IMG/VR virus record: IMGVR_UViG_3300019458_000024
Span: 62,001-126,000 of that record
DNA from: a virus
Strand: one strand, 5' to 3'
DNA length: 64,000 bases
Below the pieces are notes generated by a model. That model was given only the letters and a program-made list of their open reading frames with translations, was not told the DNA's origin and did not search any database. The number at the start of each line of letters is the position of its first letter. Position 1 is the first letter of the stretch. Of this stretch, positions 1 through 7,792 are shown in pieces. The position numbers and the translations under genes are program-made.

Positions 1-882
1 GAAGTGCCGTGCTTCGCTTTCCACCAGAGCACTCCTGGGAAAACGGATCCTTTTCTTACCGGCCTTAGAAATGCCCCATATGCCAAGGATCTTATATTTC
101 GTAAGCGTCGTTACAAAAAAGTTAAACAAGCGCTCAAAGATTGCAAACCTGATATTTTGATAACAGATTCTGAGGCTTGGACTGCGTGGGCAGCCAAGGA
201 TTTAATGATCCCCACCATTAGCTTTGATCATTATGGAATCATTGCGTGGTGTGACGTAAAAATGGGTTTGATGGACAGGCTGCGTGCCCAAATAGACAAA
301 GAACTTTATCGTCTAATGATCCCGAATCCTGACAGGGCTCTGATATCTTCCTTCTATTACGCGGAACCCATATCTAGTAACGTAAGTGTAATACCGTCAA
401 TTCTACGAAAGGAAGTAGAGCAAAGGAAGGCCACTAAAGGTAACCACATCCTGGCTTATTTTTCTATGGGGATGAGTCAACGTGACTTTGACAGTCTCCA
501 ATATTTTGACGACGTTAGGTTGTATGGCACTGCCCGATCTGGTGTTGAAGGTAACATAATCTACAAAACACCTAGCAATGACGCATTCCTTGATGACTTG
601 TCATCATGCAAAGCTGTTATTAGTGGTGCCGGCAATCAGCTTATAGGCGAAGCCGTATTCTATCAGAAGCCTGTGTTGGTCATACCTGAGAACAGCGTAG
701 AGCAGAGACTAAATGCGCACTACGTAGAGTCTATGAGCATAGGAATGACTACTAGTAAGTTGAATGAGTCTGTGTTCAAAAAGTTTTCCAGTAAAATGGA
801 GTCGTTTAACAGCAGCAAATTATCTAACGGAAGACTGCAAGCACTGGAAATCATTGAAAAATGGTTGGGCGAGTTGTCATGA
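1..882 (+). CDS. Glycosyltransferase-like protein, 5' end outside window
   Basis: The frame is open to the left edge, so the N-terminus is missing; 293 residues are visible. The C-terminal part has the layout of MurG/GT28-like glycosyltransferases: a stretch reading ISGAGNQLIGEAVFYQKPVL, where the acceptor-side Gly-rich turn, a Glu and a KPVL segment normally contact the nucleotide-sugar donor, followed by EQRLNAHYVE. An ISFDHYG motif in the middle matches the ISFDH segment seen in some uncharacterised glycosyltransferases. In phages such enzymes glycosylate phage DNA or virion proteins, or alter host surface sugars; the substrate here is unknown. The stop overlaps the next gene by ATGA. Confidence 0.6.
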   Translation, partial: EVPCFAFHQSTPGKTDPFLTGLRNAPYAKDLIFRKRRYKKVKQALKDCKPDILITDSEAWTAWAAKDLMIPTISFDHYGIIAWCDVKMGLMDRLRAQIDKELYRLMIPNPDRALISSFYYAEPISSNVSVIPSILRKEVEQRKATKGNHILAYFSMGMSQRDFDSLQYFDDVRLYGTARSGVEGNIIYKTPSNDAFLDDLSSCKAVISGAGNQLIGEAVFYQKPVLVIPENSVEQRLNAHYVESMSIGMTTSKLNESVFKKFSSKMESFNSSKLSNGRLQALEIIEKWLGELS

Positions 883-1316
883 ATGTAAAACCTTATCGTG
901 TAAGGGTGGTAGCTATCAATGAGATGATTAAGGTTACTGTTAACAACGTGCTGATTCCAGGCGCCTATTTCCTGTGGCGTGGCTACGGAATAAACGATGA
1001 GGATCCTTTTCCAATGGCATTCTCCCCGCCTCCTAAGGTAAAGGCTAACGAGTTCTTAATCATATCTGCAACAGATGTGATGACACGTAAAGAAGTGTGG
1101 CGTGACAAATACCTGCGTCGTTATAAACACGGTAAGTTGTCTTGGGATCTGATACATACAACTTACAAAGGGCCTAATAAACTCCCTCACCGAACGCGCA
1201 TGAAAGCACCGGAGCCGGAGAAACCGACCATCACTAAGTCTCCTAGTAAGGATGAAACAGCGAGAATGCAACGTTTGTGTGACGAACGAAAAAAGAAAGC
1301 GTTATGGAACTTTTGA
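879..1316 (+). CDS. Hypothetical protein with C-terminal WNF tail
   Basis: 145 residues from the ATG that overlaps the previous stop (ATGA), implying translational coupling. An in-frame ATG 18 bases upstream is less likely. The N-terminal half is beta-rich; the C-terminal third is basic and Pro/Lys rich, ending KKKALWNF. No family recognised. The last residues match tails of three other proteins in this window (ends at 2083, 42766, 43154), which is the most informative feature. Confidence 0.8.
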   Translation: MNVKPYRVRVVAINEMIKVTVNNVLIPGAYFLWRGYGINDEDPFPMAFSPPPKVKANEFLIISATDVMTRKEVWRDKYLRRYKHGKLSWDLIHTTYKGPNKLPHRTRMKAPEPEKPTITKSPSKDETARMQRLCDERKKKALWNF

Positions 1317-1355
1317 AGTTTTACTCTGTGGGCAATTTAATGTAATGTAGGAAGA

Positions 1356-1700
1356 GTGGGAGAGTGGTTCAAAGAATTGTATAAGAGTGTAAAATATTAC
1401 TTTTCTTTGTATCTGTGTTCGTGGATGGGGCACAAGTTTGGACCTTACCAACACTCCGTAGTACCGTTGGGCGGACCGTATGTGCTCGAAGGTAAGTTTT
1501 CATACTGTGAAAGATGTGGCGCCCGATGCAAAGGTCGTAATACTAAAGCTGTTCCTTTGTACGACCCAGACGATTCCAGACACCCGTGGAAACTGAAAGG
1601 ATGGCAATACAATAGAGAAACAAAAAACTGGCAACATCCCGATTTTCCAGGTGAAATTAGAACTCTAGAAGACAGAGTCGCATCTGGTAAGGTAATCTAA
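1356..1700 (+). CDS. Hypothetical zinc-binding protein
   Basis: 114 residues from a GTG preceded by AGGA. It contains a CERCGARC knuckle near the middle, which could bind a metal with further Cys/His residues. An amphipathic N-terminal segment (YKSVKYYFSLYLCSW) and many aromatic residues follow. Phage proteins with a WMGHKFGP-like opening followed by C-x-x-C are small accessory proteins without a known role. It sits between two WNF-tailed genes. Confidence 0.7.
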   Translation: MGEWFKELYKSVKYYFSLYLCSWMGHKFGPYQHSVVPLGGPYVLEGKFSYCERCGARCKGRNTKAVPLYDPDDSRHPWKLKGWQYNRETKNWQHPDFPGEIRTLEDRVASGKVI

Positions 1701-1708
1701 TTAGAGTC

Positions 1709-2083
1709 ATGCCTATTATTAACATACCTACAATTACAGCAACCGGAGTCTGGACGGTTGATCCTACTATTACAGTTACCAGTGACAAGTTTGTCTTTAC
1801 CCCAAACCTCCCTGCGCATACAGCTATCTTGACTTCTAGTGTTCCTATGGCTTTATGGGTAGAATTGTTCGAACTTTTTGAGAAAAAGCTCACACAGAAA
1901 GATTTGGATGATTTTTGGGCCCGCTGGAATGCTTCCATGTCCGGCGTTGCGTGCCCTGTGTTGCCAGGCGCCAGAGGCCCCGTTGTGGATTTGAAATCTG
2001 CGAAAAAGGAACCAAGGAAAAGAAAGAAGAAGGTAGTGGAGAAAGCTGCTGCCAAGCGCAGAAATGCACCCTGGAATTTTTGA
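1709..2083 (+). CDS. Hypothetical protein with basic C-terminus and WNF tail
   Basis: 124 residues. The first half is Thr/Ile/Val rich and likely beta; the middle has a helical segment (LFEKKLTQKDLDDFWARW). The last 30 residues are strongly basic (KKEPRKRKKK) and end AKRRNAPWNF. A basic region followed by the shared aromatic tail suggests nucleic-acid contact plus a docking peptide, but this is inference. No known family. Confidence 0.75.
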   Translation: MPIINIPTITATGVWTVDPTITVTSDKFVFTPNLPAHTAILTSSVPMALWVELFELFEKKLTQKDLDDFWARWNASMSGVACPVLPGARGPVVDLKSAKKEPRKRKKKVVEKAAAKRRNAPWNF

Positions 2084-2105
2084 CACTCCGTGTGCGAGGT
2101 GAAAA

Positions 2106-2160
2106 AATCCCGTACGGTAAGAAAGCGGCGGTTACAGGCAAAATCTTACCGTACGGGATT
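2106..2160 (+). repeat. Perfect 16-bp inverted repeat
   Basis: AATCCCGTACGGTAAG at 2106-2121 is repeated as its exact reverse complement at 2145-2160, with a 23-base spacer. It lies in the gap after the WNF gene. No T-tract follows, so it is not a typical intrinsic terminator. It could be a protein-binding site or an RNA hairpin. Confidence 0.85.
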
Positions 2161-2295
2161 GCTATCAAAACACTACGTAAAGTATTGATAACATCCCGCA
2201 TACATTGAAGATACTTACAAGAATCAAAATTTCTAGTGAAAAGGACCTTGCTTTTTCTCAAAAGCGATCACAACATAGGGGATGTGAGGTATTCA

Positions 2296-2469
2296 ATGAA
2301 GAGACAACCGGAAGACCTTATTACATGGGAAGACCTAGAGAAGATGACTCCGAAGGTAGAGGTCATTGAAATCACAGAAGAAAAAGAAGCCGCTCCCCCG
2401 CCAATGCCACTAGACAAAACACTATTCCAACCAAAGAAAGCGGACAGGCCAAAGGCGCAAAGATTTTAA
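2296..2469 (+). CDS. Small acidic/proline-rich hypothetical protein
   Basis: 57 residues from ATG 2296; an alternative GTG at 2236 would add 20 residues. The sequence is charged, with EITEEKEAAPPPMPLDKT in the centre and KKADRPKAQRF at the end. It is followed directly by the terminator at 2507. No family recognised. Confidence 0.55.
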   Translation: MKRQPEDLITWEDLEKMTPKVEVIEITEEKEAAPPPMPLDKTLFQPKKADRPKAQRF

Positions 2470-2506
2470 CTACTCCGTGTAGAGCAGGTAGGTCATGTGT
2501 GTCGGG

Positions 2507-2541
2507 CTGCTAGATCTTAACAGGTCTAGCAGTCTTTTTTT
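2507..2541 (+). terminator. Intrinsic terminator ending the left rightward operon
   Basis: Stem CTGCTAGATCT pairs with AGGTCTAGCAG (one G-U) around a four-base loop and is followed by a run of seven T. It separates the rightward genes from the convergent leftward operon; the T-run touches the stop codon of the leftward gene ending at 2540. Confidence 0.9.
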
Positions 2542-2755
2542 ATGAGTATTCGTCTCCAAAGTCGTTGTCATAGCAAGACTCGTACCAGCTCTCGTGTTGA
2601 AGCTTGAATCCACACACGTAGCAGCGTTCATTACTTCTGGCTAGCCAGTCGTGTTCGTCGCTGTTAATGCATTGATCCATGATGTCCAAGTCTGACTCGG
2701 TTCTATGGTTTCTAGGAGAATTTAAATCTCTAACGCCTTGCTTTGTTAACTTCAT
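2540..2755 (-). CDS. Small zinc-finger-like hypothetical protein
   Basis: 71 residues starting MKLTKQG, preceded by GGGAG. It has a CYVCGFKLQHESW segment with one C-x-x-C pair and a further Cys near the acidic C-terminus. It is the last gene of the leftward operon and its start lies just inside the end of the RadA-like gene (6-base gap). The MKLTK opening resembles that of the gene starting at 5946. Confidence 0.7.
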   Translation of the reverse strand: MKLTKQGVRDLNSPRNHRTESDLDIMDQCINSDEHDWLARSNERCYVCGFKLQHESWYESCYDNDFGDEYS

Positions 2756-2760
2756 ACGAT

Positions 2761-3579
2761 TCAGCTCCCTGCCCTGTTCCACAATCGTTTGAAAAACCCT
2801 CTGGTATCTTCTCTAGCTACTGTGGGTTCTTCGCGCATTTTTGGTCTGTCATCCTTCAGTGTGAGGTTTTCCACTTCAGTCCTCTGTTGAGATGCAAAAC
2901 TTATTCCATATCTATTCATGAAATAGCGTTGTCTCATCCCTGTAGGTCCAAATCTGTTCTTTTTCATTTCGAAAAATTTGTCTCCTGTCTTAGTGGTAAA
3001 CATGTGTCCATGTATGTCTACCATGTGTTTGAGTAGTGTGGGGCCTGCGGCCTGCCCACTTTTGGTGATGTGCCCAATAGCTATCACCAGCACATTCTGT
3101 TTATCAGCCAGTGTGGCCAATTTCGTGCCAATGGACTTGATTAGATTGGAACCTTTCAACTTTCCATCAGTCAGTGTTTGTAGGGAATCCTGTATGATTA
3201 CGTCTACCTTGTTTTCCAGAGCGTAGGCAATCAAATCATCCACGCTCCCAAATTGGGAGACGCGGAATTCTGCGTTTAGTTTCATACGCTCTGCAGTCAT
3301 TTTGACTACATATACGTTTTGTTCTCCTGCATTGTACAGTACGTTTTTCCCTGCTCTGCGCTGTAGCGCGTCAGCTATCGTCATGACGAACGTTGACTTC
3401 CCGGCTCCAGGTTCTCCTGTTAGGAGCATTGAAGCGAATGGTGCCAATCCAGGCTGTTCAGCGCCACCGAATAGTCTGTCGATGACTGGTTCTCCTGTCT
3501 TGATTCGTTCATAATAGCGATCAGGCACTTCTATGTTATCTAGCGTCTGTACGTTGTTATTGCTGAATCCGAGATCCAT
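2761..3579 (-). CDS. RadA/Sms-like RecA-fold ATPase
   Basis: 272 residues. Walker A GEPGAGKS at residues 55-62, Walker B VDVIIQD ending at D131, an IAIGHITKSG motif near 167-175, and KNRFGPTG at 207-214. KNRFG is the diagnostic motif of RadA/Sms, which unwinds DNA and helps branch migration in recombination. The usual N-terminal zinc finger and the C-terminal Lon-like domain of bacterial RadA are absent, so this is the bare ATPase core. It could act as a recombination or replicative helicase in the phage. It starts directly after the stop of the 84-residue gene upstream. Confidence 0.85.
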   Translation of the reverse strand: MDLGFSNNNVQTLDNIEVPDRYYERIKTGEPVIDRLFGGAEQPGLAPFASMLLTGEPGAGKSTFVMTIADALQRRAGKNVLYNAGEQNVYVVKMTAERMKLNAEFRVSQFGSVDDLIAYALENKVDVIIQDSLQTLTDGKLKGSNLIKSIGTKLATLADKQNVLVIAIGHITKSGQAAGPTLLKHMVDIHGHMFTTKTGDKFFEMKKNRFGPTGMRQRYFMNRYGISFASQQRTEVENLTLKDDRPKMREEPTVAREDTRGFFKRLWNRAGS

Positions 3580-3834
3580 CTAACTCCATCCATTCTCGTA
3601 CAGTGTTTTGGCTGAGTACGATCCATACACATCGGGGTATATCCTGATGTAGTCCAAATTGTTAAGCACAGCTTGCCTAGCAGTACAACACTCTACGTAC
3701 AAGTATTCCTTTAGAGTAGAAAAGTAAAAATACCCCATTCCATTGATAGTTTTGAGTAATTGGCTAGCGGAATCTTTCCAATCCGTATTAGGCACAATCC
3801 TAAAAGAGTAACGATGCTCATCACGCGGTATCAA
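3580..3834 (-). CDS. Hypothetical protein in RadA operon
   Basis: 84 residues from a TTG start; no ATG is available in frame before residue 33, so the start is uncertain. The sequence alternates strands and helices with many aromatics (MGYFYFSTLKEYLYVECC). Its stop abuts the RadA-like start without a gap, implying co-translation. No family recognised. Confidence 0.6.
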   Translation of the reverse strand: MIPRDEHRYSFRIVPNTDWKDSASQLLKTINGMGYFYFSTLKEYLYVECCTARQAVLNNLDYIRIYPDVYGSYSAKTLYENGWS

Positions 3835-3900
3835 CTCAAGATTGTGAAAATCTTAATGTCTCCTTAATTTTGGAGGTCAGGAATTTCCGGTTTTACGCCA

Positions 3901-4461
3901 CTATGCACCGTGGGGAAGTTTTGGCGCATACGGTTGTGGCATAACATCCAACAGCCCGATGGAGCGTACTGAACCGATGGCATTGAGAGTACATCCTAGT
4001 TTTACGAGCACATCTGTGGGAATCACGTTCGCAGTCTTCATCGTGTTGAGATGCCAGTCAAAGAATTGTTCAAGCTCAGGAAACCACTTTGTGAGATCGT
4101 CACGTATCTGACCGCATGAGTGGGCACACAACACTATGTTACCTACTTCTCCCACAACATCCAACCCGTGGTATTCCCCGTCTTGTTCGACCACATATCG
4201 GGCAGCTCCCTTAGATGTGCGATAATTAGTGCCACATCTCTCGTTCATTTCGCGTATAGCGTCGCCTTCATCAAAGTAAGACTCCAAAAATCGCTTGGCC
4301 TCCCATCTTGCCTGACGTTTTGTGCAAACATCTCCTGCCGTCCCACATATAGACAATTCCCATACAGTGTTTCCGTCTTTCGCACGTTCACGCAGCTCTA
4401 CCTCTGCGATGCAAAATTCGTTCCCATTGTGCCTCAATGCCTCATACTTCAGTGACTTCAT
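3901..4461 (-). CDS. Hypothetical protein
   Basis: 186 residues with a good GAAAGG Shine-Dalgarno. The N-terminal part is a beta-rich region with conserved-looking charged residues followed by helical segments (ARWEAKRFLESYFDEGDAIR). It contains five or six Cys that do not form a clear metal site. Unrecognised; position suggests an early leftward gene. Confidence 0.7.
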   Translation of the reverse strand: MKSLKYEALRHNGNEFCIAEVELRERAKDGNTVWELSICGTAGDVCTKRQARWEAKRFLESYFDEGDAIREMNERCGTNYRTSKGAARYVVEQDGEYHGLDVVGEVGNIVLCAHSCGQIRDDLTKWFPELEQFFDWHLNTMKTANVIPTDVLVKLGCTLNAIGSVRSIGLLDVMPQPYAPKLPHGA

Positions 4462-4512
4462 GACAATTTCTTACCTTTCGCTAGCATGTGGTTGAGTATC
4501 AGATAGGTTTCC

Positions 4513-4674
4513 CTATTCCGTCTTGTCGCCTTCTATTTCTACAATTGAGTAATCACAGTCAACTAACTCCCAGCTATCCATGTCAGAATTCTCCGCTAAC
4601 TCTACTGCCTCATCTTCATCTCGCGCCTCAATGTCAGTTGTGTACGTACAAATTTGTGTGAATTTAAACTTCAT
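4513..4674 (-). CDS. Small acidic protein
   Basis: 53 residues, MKFKFTQICTYTTDIEARDE at the start, ending IEGDKTE. Preceded by the same GAAAGGTGAGAAATTGTC leader seen before the gene starting at 4461. It overlaps the stop of the upstream gene by 11 bases. The pattern of a short strand followed by a DEDEAVELA helix is typical of small phage proteins that use a DxxEA helix; no function assigned. Confidence 0.7.
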   Translation of the reverse strand: MKFKFTQICTYTTDIEARDEDEAVELAENSDMDSWELVDCDYSIVEIEGDKTE

Positions 4675-4891
4675 GACAATTTCTCACCTTTCCCTTCTTT
4701 TGCATACGATCGCTTACCTTTTGCGCGATCATAGCGATCCCGCCAGTCTTACTGGTAAGTTTTTTCCAGCTATTAGGGATCGTTACGGGTGTACCGTTTA
4801 CTTGGACGTACACGTCAATCGCGGTCTGAATCGTAACTAACCCACACTCCAGCTGATACTCGTACTTGTAAGATTCGACTACAACTTTCAT
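4664..4891 (-). CDS. Hypothetical protein
   Basis: 75 residues after an AGGAG site. Beta-rich N-terminal half (MKVVVESYKYEYQLECG) and a basic C-terminal helix (KVSDRMQKKGKVRN). It overlaps the next small gene, suggesting coupling. Unrecognised. Confidence 0.65.
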   Translation of the reverse strand: MKVVVESYKYEYQLECGLVTIQTAIDVYVQVNGTPVTIPNSWKKLTSKTGGIAMIAQKVSDRMQKKGKVRNCHEV

Positions 4892-4902
4892 TACATTTGC
4901 TC

Positions 4903-5082
4903 CTAAAAGTATCCTACAAACTCACCATTCTCATCATGTGCGACAAGGTGGCAATAGTCACCAGGGAAACCGGCAACGTGGTATGTCCACCCACCAGTCT
5001 CGTCCGCATTCATTTTTCGTGCCAATTCTTTGGCTGCCCACTTAAGGAACAGTGTGGGTGTAAGATCGAGTCGTTTTTGCAT
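4903..5082 (-). CDS. Small hypothetical protein
   Basis: 59 residues starting MQKRLDLTPTLFLKWAAKEL and ending HDENGEFVGYF. Its ATG directly follows the stop of the gene upstream. A helix is followed by a compact beta part (GWTYHVAGFPGDYCHLVA). No family recognised. Confidence 0.65.
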   Translation of the reverse strand: MQKRLDLTPTLFLKWAAKELARKMNADETGGWTYHVAGFPGDYCHLVAHDENGEFVGYF

Positions 5083-5361
5083 CTACTTACCCCCCACTAA
5101 ATCTGCACATGCGTTGTATGCGCAGCTAAACACACTTCTGCCCATAGAGAGGTCAGATTCGCACCTTGTGAGAGATGCAATCTTACTCGCCCACAACACT
5201 GCCACCGGATGTGTGTTTCGTTCAGCCGAACTACTCACATGCTCGCACAAAGATTCCATTGCGCGCGCAAATCCATACACTACTCCACTAAGGTTGCACG
5301 CGTCTTGCACGTCGATCGCGTCTTGCGCCAGTTGTTTCAATGATTTAGCTTCTTTTTCCAT
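5083..5361 (-). CDS. Hypothetical helical protein
   Basis: 92 residues, predicted largely helical (MEKEAKSLKQLAQDAIDVQD), with several small residues and three Cys. A GAAGGGA site precedes the ATG. It resembles small all-helical phage proteins without known function. Confidence 0.65.
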   Translation of the reverse strand: MEKEAKSLKQLAQDAIDVQDACNLSGVVYGFARAMESLCEHVSSSAERNTHPVAVLWASKIASLTRCESDLSMGRSVFSCAYNACADLVGGK

Positions 5362-5389
5362 GATTTCCCTTCACTTTCAGTGTTACATT

Positions 5390-5740
5390 CTAGTACTTCA
5401 AACCGTATTCAGTCGCAATCCGCGCTAGATTGATCTCGTCTAAAGGTCCGCAATCATCTCCCCACGTGTCATGTGCGGTTTGCAGAGCGTAGGCTAACTC
5501 ACGTTGCTGACTCTCGATGCCAGCTGCTGACAGGATCTCTTGATCCCAGCCCCTAACCACCGATCTGCTAGCTTTACCCTCCCACCTCGGATCATACCTG
5601 TCATCGGGAATCAAGCAACCTATCGCACATCGTAGGCCATCCTCGGTACGATACATACACGCGCCATGTTCGTCGGTAGCTGGAGTGCCTTGTATACGCA
5701 AATGTGAGACAACTCGGTCAAATAGCTCTTGATTCGTCAT
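5390..5740 (-). CDS. Conserved phage accessory protein with RCAIGCLIPD motif
   Basis: 116 residues from the ATG that follows AAGGGGGG; the frame extends 13 codons further upstream but that start lacks a Shine-Dalgarno. The motif GLRCAIGCLIPDDRYDP is a hallmark of a small family found in many phages, in which a Cys-x-x-Gly-Cys centre is followed by an acidic loop and helical C-terminus. Function unknown. Confidence 0.75.
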   Translation of the reverse strand: MTNQELFDRVVSHLRIQGTPATDEHGACMYRTEDGLRCAIGCLIPDDRYDPRWEGKASRSVVRGWDQEILSAAGIESQQRELAYALQTAHDTWGDDCGPLDEINLARIATEYGLKY

Positions 5741-5754
5741 GTTAACATCCCCCC

Positions 5755-5946
5755 TTACTTGCAGTATTTTTGAACACATTGGATTACAGCTTGTTCCAGA
5801 TCCACGCCGGAAGTGTATGCAACTCTCGCATCGTTAAACAGTTTTCCGATGTCTAGGACGCTGATTTGCTTGCGATCTCCGTGCGTTCTATAAAGATCGC
5901 TGATTCTCTCATCTAACTCTTTAGTCTGTTTTTTGGTTAGCTTCAT
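5755..5946 (-). CDS. First gene of leftward operon, hypothetical
   Basis: 63 residues opening MKLTKKQTKELDERISDLYR, predicted helical throughout, ending VQKYCK. There is no strong Shine-Dalgarno. As the promoter-proximal gene of the leftward operon it may be expressed early. Unrecognised. Confidence 0.65.
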   Translation of the reverse strand: MKLTKKQTKELDERISDLYRTHGDRKQISVLDIGKLFNDARVAYTSGVDLEQAVIQCVQKYCK

Positions 5947-6203
5947 AGTTTCACTGCTAGCACACTTTTCGTGCCAACGACTAAGCAGTTGAATTTGCTG
6001 TGTAAGTATTTATCGCATGACTAGCAATTGCCAGTGGGATAATAGCTAAGTTATTGAAATCCCGTTTTTGACTGGAAATTAGCTGCCATCTGCATTTCTG
6101 TAACTCACTGAAACTTCGTTCCCGGCCTGGAAACTACTCGCCACTCGCGAGGTTAACTAATTGAAACTGCTTACTGACACAGTAAATGCTTTAACGTCCT
6201 AAC
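5947..6203. other. Divergent intergenic region
   Basis: 257 bases between the leftward operon and the rightward genes, so it should hold promoters for both. I see an AATTGCCAGT half-site near 6037-6046, also present near 7034, and TTGACT/TTGAAA-like boxes without convincing -10 partners. No coding potential is visible. Confidence 0.5.
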
Positions 6204-6518
6204 ATGACGAACCAAATTGATTCTGATCTGCTAGATGCACCTACAGTGGAAATTGACGCTGAAGAGTTGGAACGACTCTTGCAAGAGTGTGATCTCCGCA
6301 ATATGACTGACGAATTCGCCCGAGCAGTTATTCGCAGTTTAGCGTTTAGTGATTACCATAGGGCACAATGTGAGGAAGAGTGGCCTAACGAAGCTATTGT
6401 GCGCTGGTATGTGGAATCAAACGACATGGAAGTTCAAACCGCCATCGACTTACTTGGGAGACAAGAAGCGCTGGTTGAGTACGTGTTCGCTACACGCAAC
6501 TATGAAGTTAGCCTGTAG
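6204..6518 (+). CDS. Acidic hypothetical protein
   Basis: 104 residues, strongly acidic, predicted helical (DAEELERLLQECDLRNMTDE). No clear Shine-Dalgarno precedes the ATG. First gene of the rightward group and likely early. No family recognised. Confidence 0.7.
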   Translation: MTNQIDSDLLDAPTVEIDAEELERLLQECDLRNMTDEFARAVIRSLAFSDYHRAQCEEEWPNEAIVRWYVESNDMEVQTAIDLLGRQEALVEYVFATRNYEVSL

Positions 6519-6544
6519 CATACAAAGGAAGAGAAGGTAAGAAT

Positions 6545-6751
6545 ATGTGGGAGAAACATGTAGTTTTAGCTCAGACGCAGTATGCAGACACTTACAAAGT
6601 ATGGAATACGGCTACTGGCGCGTGTGTCGCTATCCTCACAGGTAGGCGAGCAGCAGATATGCTTATACAAGCACTTATATCCAATGGCGGGGATTCCTAT
6701 GCCCTAACCGGGGGAAATGTGTGTTCCTGTCCAGAAGAAGAAGATGTGTAA
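6545..6751 (+). CDS. Hypothetical protein
   Basis: 68 residues with a GGAAGAGAAGG leader. The core is a short beta-hairpin region (KVWNTATGACVAILTG) and a helix (RRAADMLIQALIS), ending in an acidic CSCPEEEDV. Unrecognised. Confidence 0.7.
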   Translation: MWEKHVVLAQTQYADTYKVWNTATGACVAILTGRRAADMLIQALISNGGDSYALTGGNVCSCPEEEDV

Positions 6752-6752
6752 T

Positions 6753-6962
6753 ATGCAAGAATACAAAAAACTATCAATCATTTCGTACGAGCGCTTTTCA
6801 GGTACAACTGCTACGCTCAACTACACTAACCATTCAGACGTACACTATCGCCAATACTACGATATATACAGTAAAATGGTTACATCCCGTAAGTATGATT
6901 ATGTGGGTTTTTATGGGATAACCGACATTGGCGAAGTTGTGCGACTTAGTTGCTCAATGTAA
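6753..6962 (+). CDS. Tyr-rich hypothetical protein
   Basis: 69 residues from the ATG right after the upstream stop; longer frames start inside the upstream gene. The sequence has many Tyr (VHYRQYYDIYSKM) and appears beta-rich. No function assigned. Confidence 0.6.
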   Translation: MQEYKKLSIISYERFSGTTATLNYTNHSDVHYRQYYDIYSKMVTSRKYDYVGFYGITDIGEVVRLSCSM

Positions 6963-6975
6963 GTGACAACTAATC

Positions 6976-6986
6976 GCCAGTATGGC
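6976..6986. promoter_or_regulatory. Operator-like inverted repeat (GCCA-GTA-TGGC)
   Basis: GCCAGTATGGC lies between genes. It matches the core of TTGCCA-N4/5-TGGCAA sites at 9657-9672 and 11958-11974, which suggests one DNA-binding protein. Confidence 0.4.
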
Positions 6987-7102
6987 ATATAACGATCCTA
7001 GCAATAATGAGCAGTTAGATACTGAGAGTGGAAATTAATTGCCAGTACACTTTCCAAGTATGTGAAATCTCAATTGGCACATCTCTTGCCTATAACACTT
7101 GT

Positions 7103-7474
7103 ATGCAAACCACGAAAAACACCAATGTAAGATTCTGGCAGTGGCATAACGACGGGTGGGTAAAGCTCACACTGCGACCTGGACAGGAACTGTCCCACAC
7201 TGTAAGTGGCGGTACGGAAGAGGGATACCGCTCCGAATGGACTACATGGTCCTACGATGGTGACCAAGGTGTGGTTTATCTTATAGAGTCGTCGCGTGAG
7301 CGTGACTGTGATGGTTTGTATGACAGTCACGCAGAATATGCGTGTAATGTTACAGATGTAGCCAAATGGGAGTCGGCTGTGTTCGATCCTAACGAAGAAA
7401 CCCACAAAACACCTGTATGGCAGCGGTTCGAGTGTGGTCAACGTGATTACACTGCCGAGTCAATGAACTACTAA
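7103..7474 (+). CDS. Conserved phage accessory protein
   Basis: 123 residues from ATG 7103; an upstream GTG at 7028 would add 25 residues. Trp-rich opening NVRFWQWHNDGWVKLTLRPG followed by a GGxTEEGYRSE segment and RDCDGLYDSHAEYAC near the end. The combination FWQWHNDGWVKLTL and RDCDG is one I associate with a small phage family. Predicted beta-sandwich-like; function unknown. Confidence 0.7.
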   Translation: MQTTKNTNVRFWQWHNDGWVKLTLRPGQELSHTVSGGTEEGYRSEWTTWSYDGDQGVVYLIESSRERDCDGLYDSHAEYACNVTDVAKWESAVFDPNEETHKTPVWQRFECGQRDYTAESMNY

Positions 7475-7492
7475 TACCTACATAAGGAGAGA

Positions 7493-7532
7493 ATGTATGT
7501 CAAAAGCGGCTAATGTATGTCAAAAGCGGCTA
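7493..7532 (+). repeat. Exact 20-bp tandem duplication at a gene start
   Basis: ATGTATGTCAAAAGCGGCTA occurs at 7493-7512 and again at 7513-7532. The Shine-Dalgarno AAGGAGA (7484-7490) sits next to the first copy, while only the second copy's ATG (7517) opens the real reading frame. The duplication therefore moves the start 20 bases away from its ribosome-binding site. Confidence 0.95.
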
Positions 7533-7777
7533 ATGAAGTTGTGAGTGCGTTTTCACGTCACGAAGCGAAGTCAGGTGCGACAATATGGACTGATGGCCAC
7601 ACATTGTACTCTTATCAGATGCCAATTGCCCGACATGACGGAGATGGTATTCTCATCGTGAACAAGGGACCTACAGTAACTACATCTAAACACATTAACA
7701 TTGCTAAACGTACACTTCCCGTCAATGCGCTCATTCACGTACACAATCTTCCAACTCGTGTATGTAAATGTAAGTGA
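7517..7777 (+). CDS. Hypothetical protein with displaced start
   Basis: 86 residues, MSKAANEVVSAFSRHEAKSG at the start. The equivalent ATG in the first repeat copy (7497) enters a frame that ends after 15 codons, so translation must use 7517, now about 26 bases from the Shine-Dalgarno. The body is beta-rich and ends VCKCK. Expression may be reduced by the duplication. Unrecognised. Confidence 0.65.
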   Translation: MSKAANEVVSAFSRHEAKSGATIWTDGHTLYSYQMPIARHDGDGILIVNKGPTVTTSKHINIAKRTLPVNALIHVHNLPTRVCKCK

Positions 7778-7792
7778 CTAAGGAGAATTATC

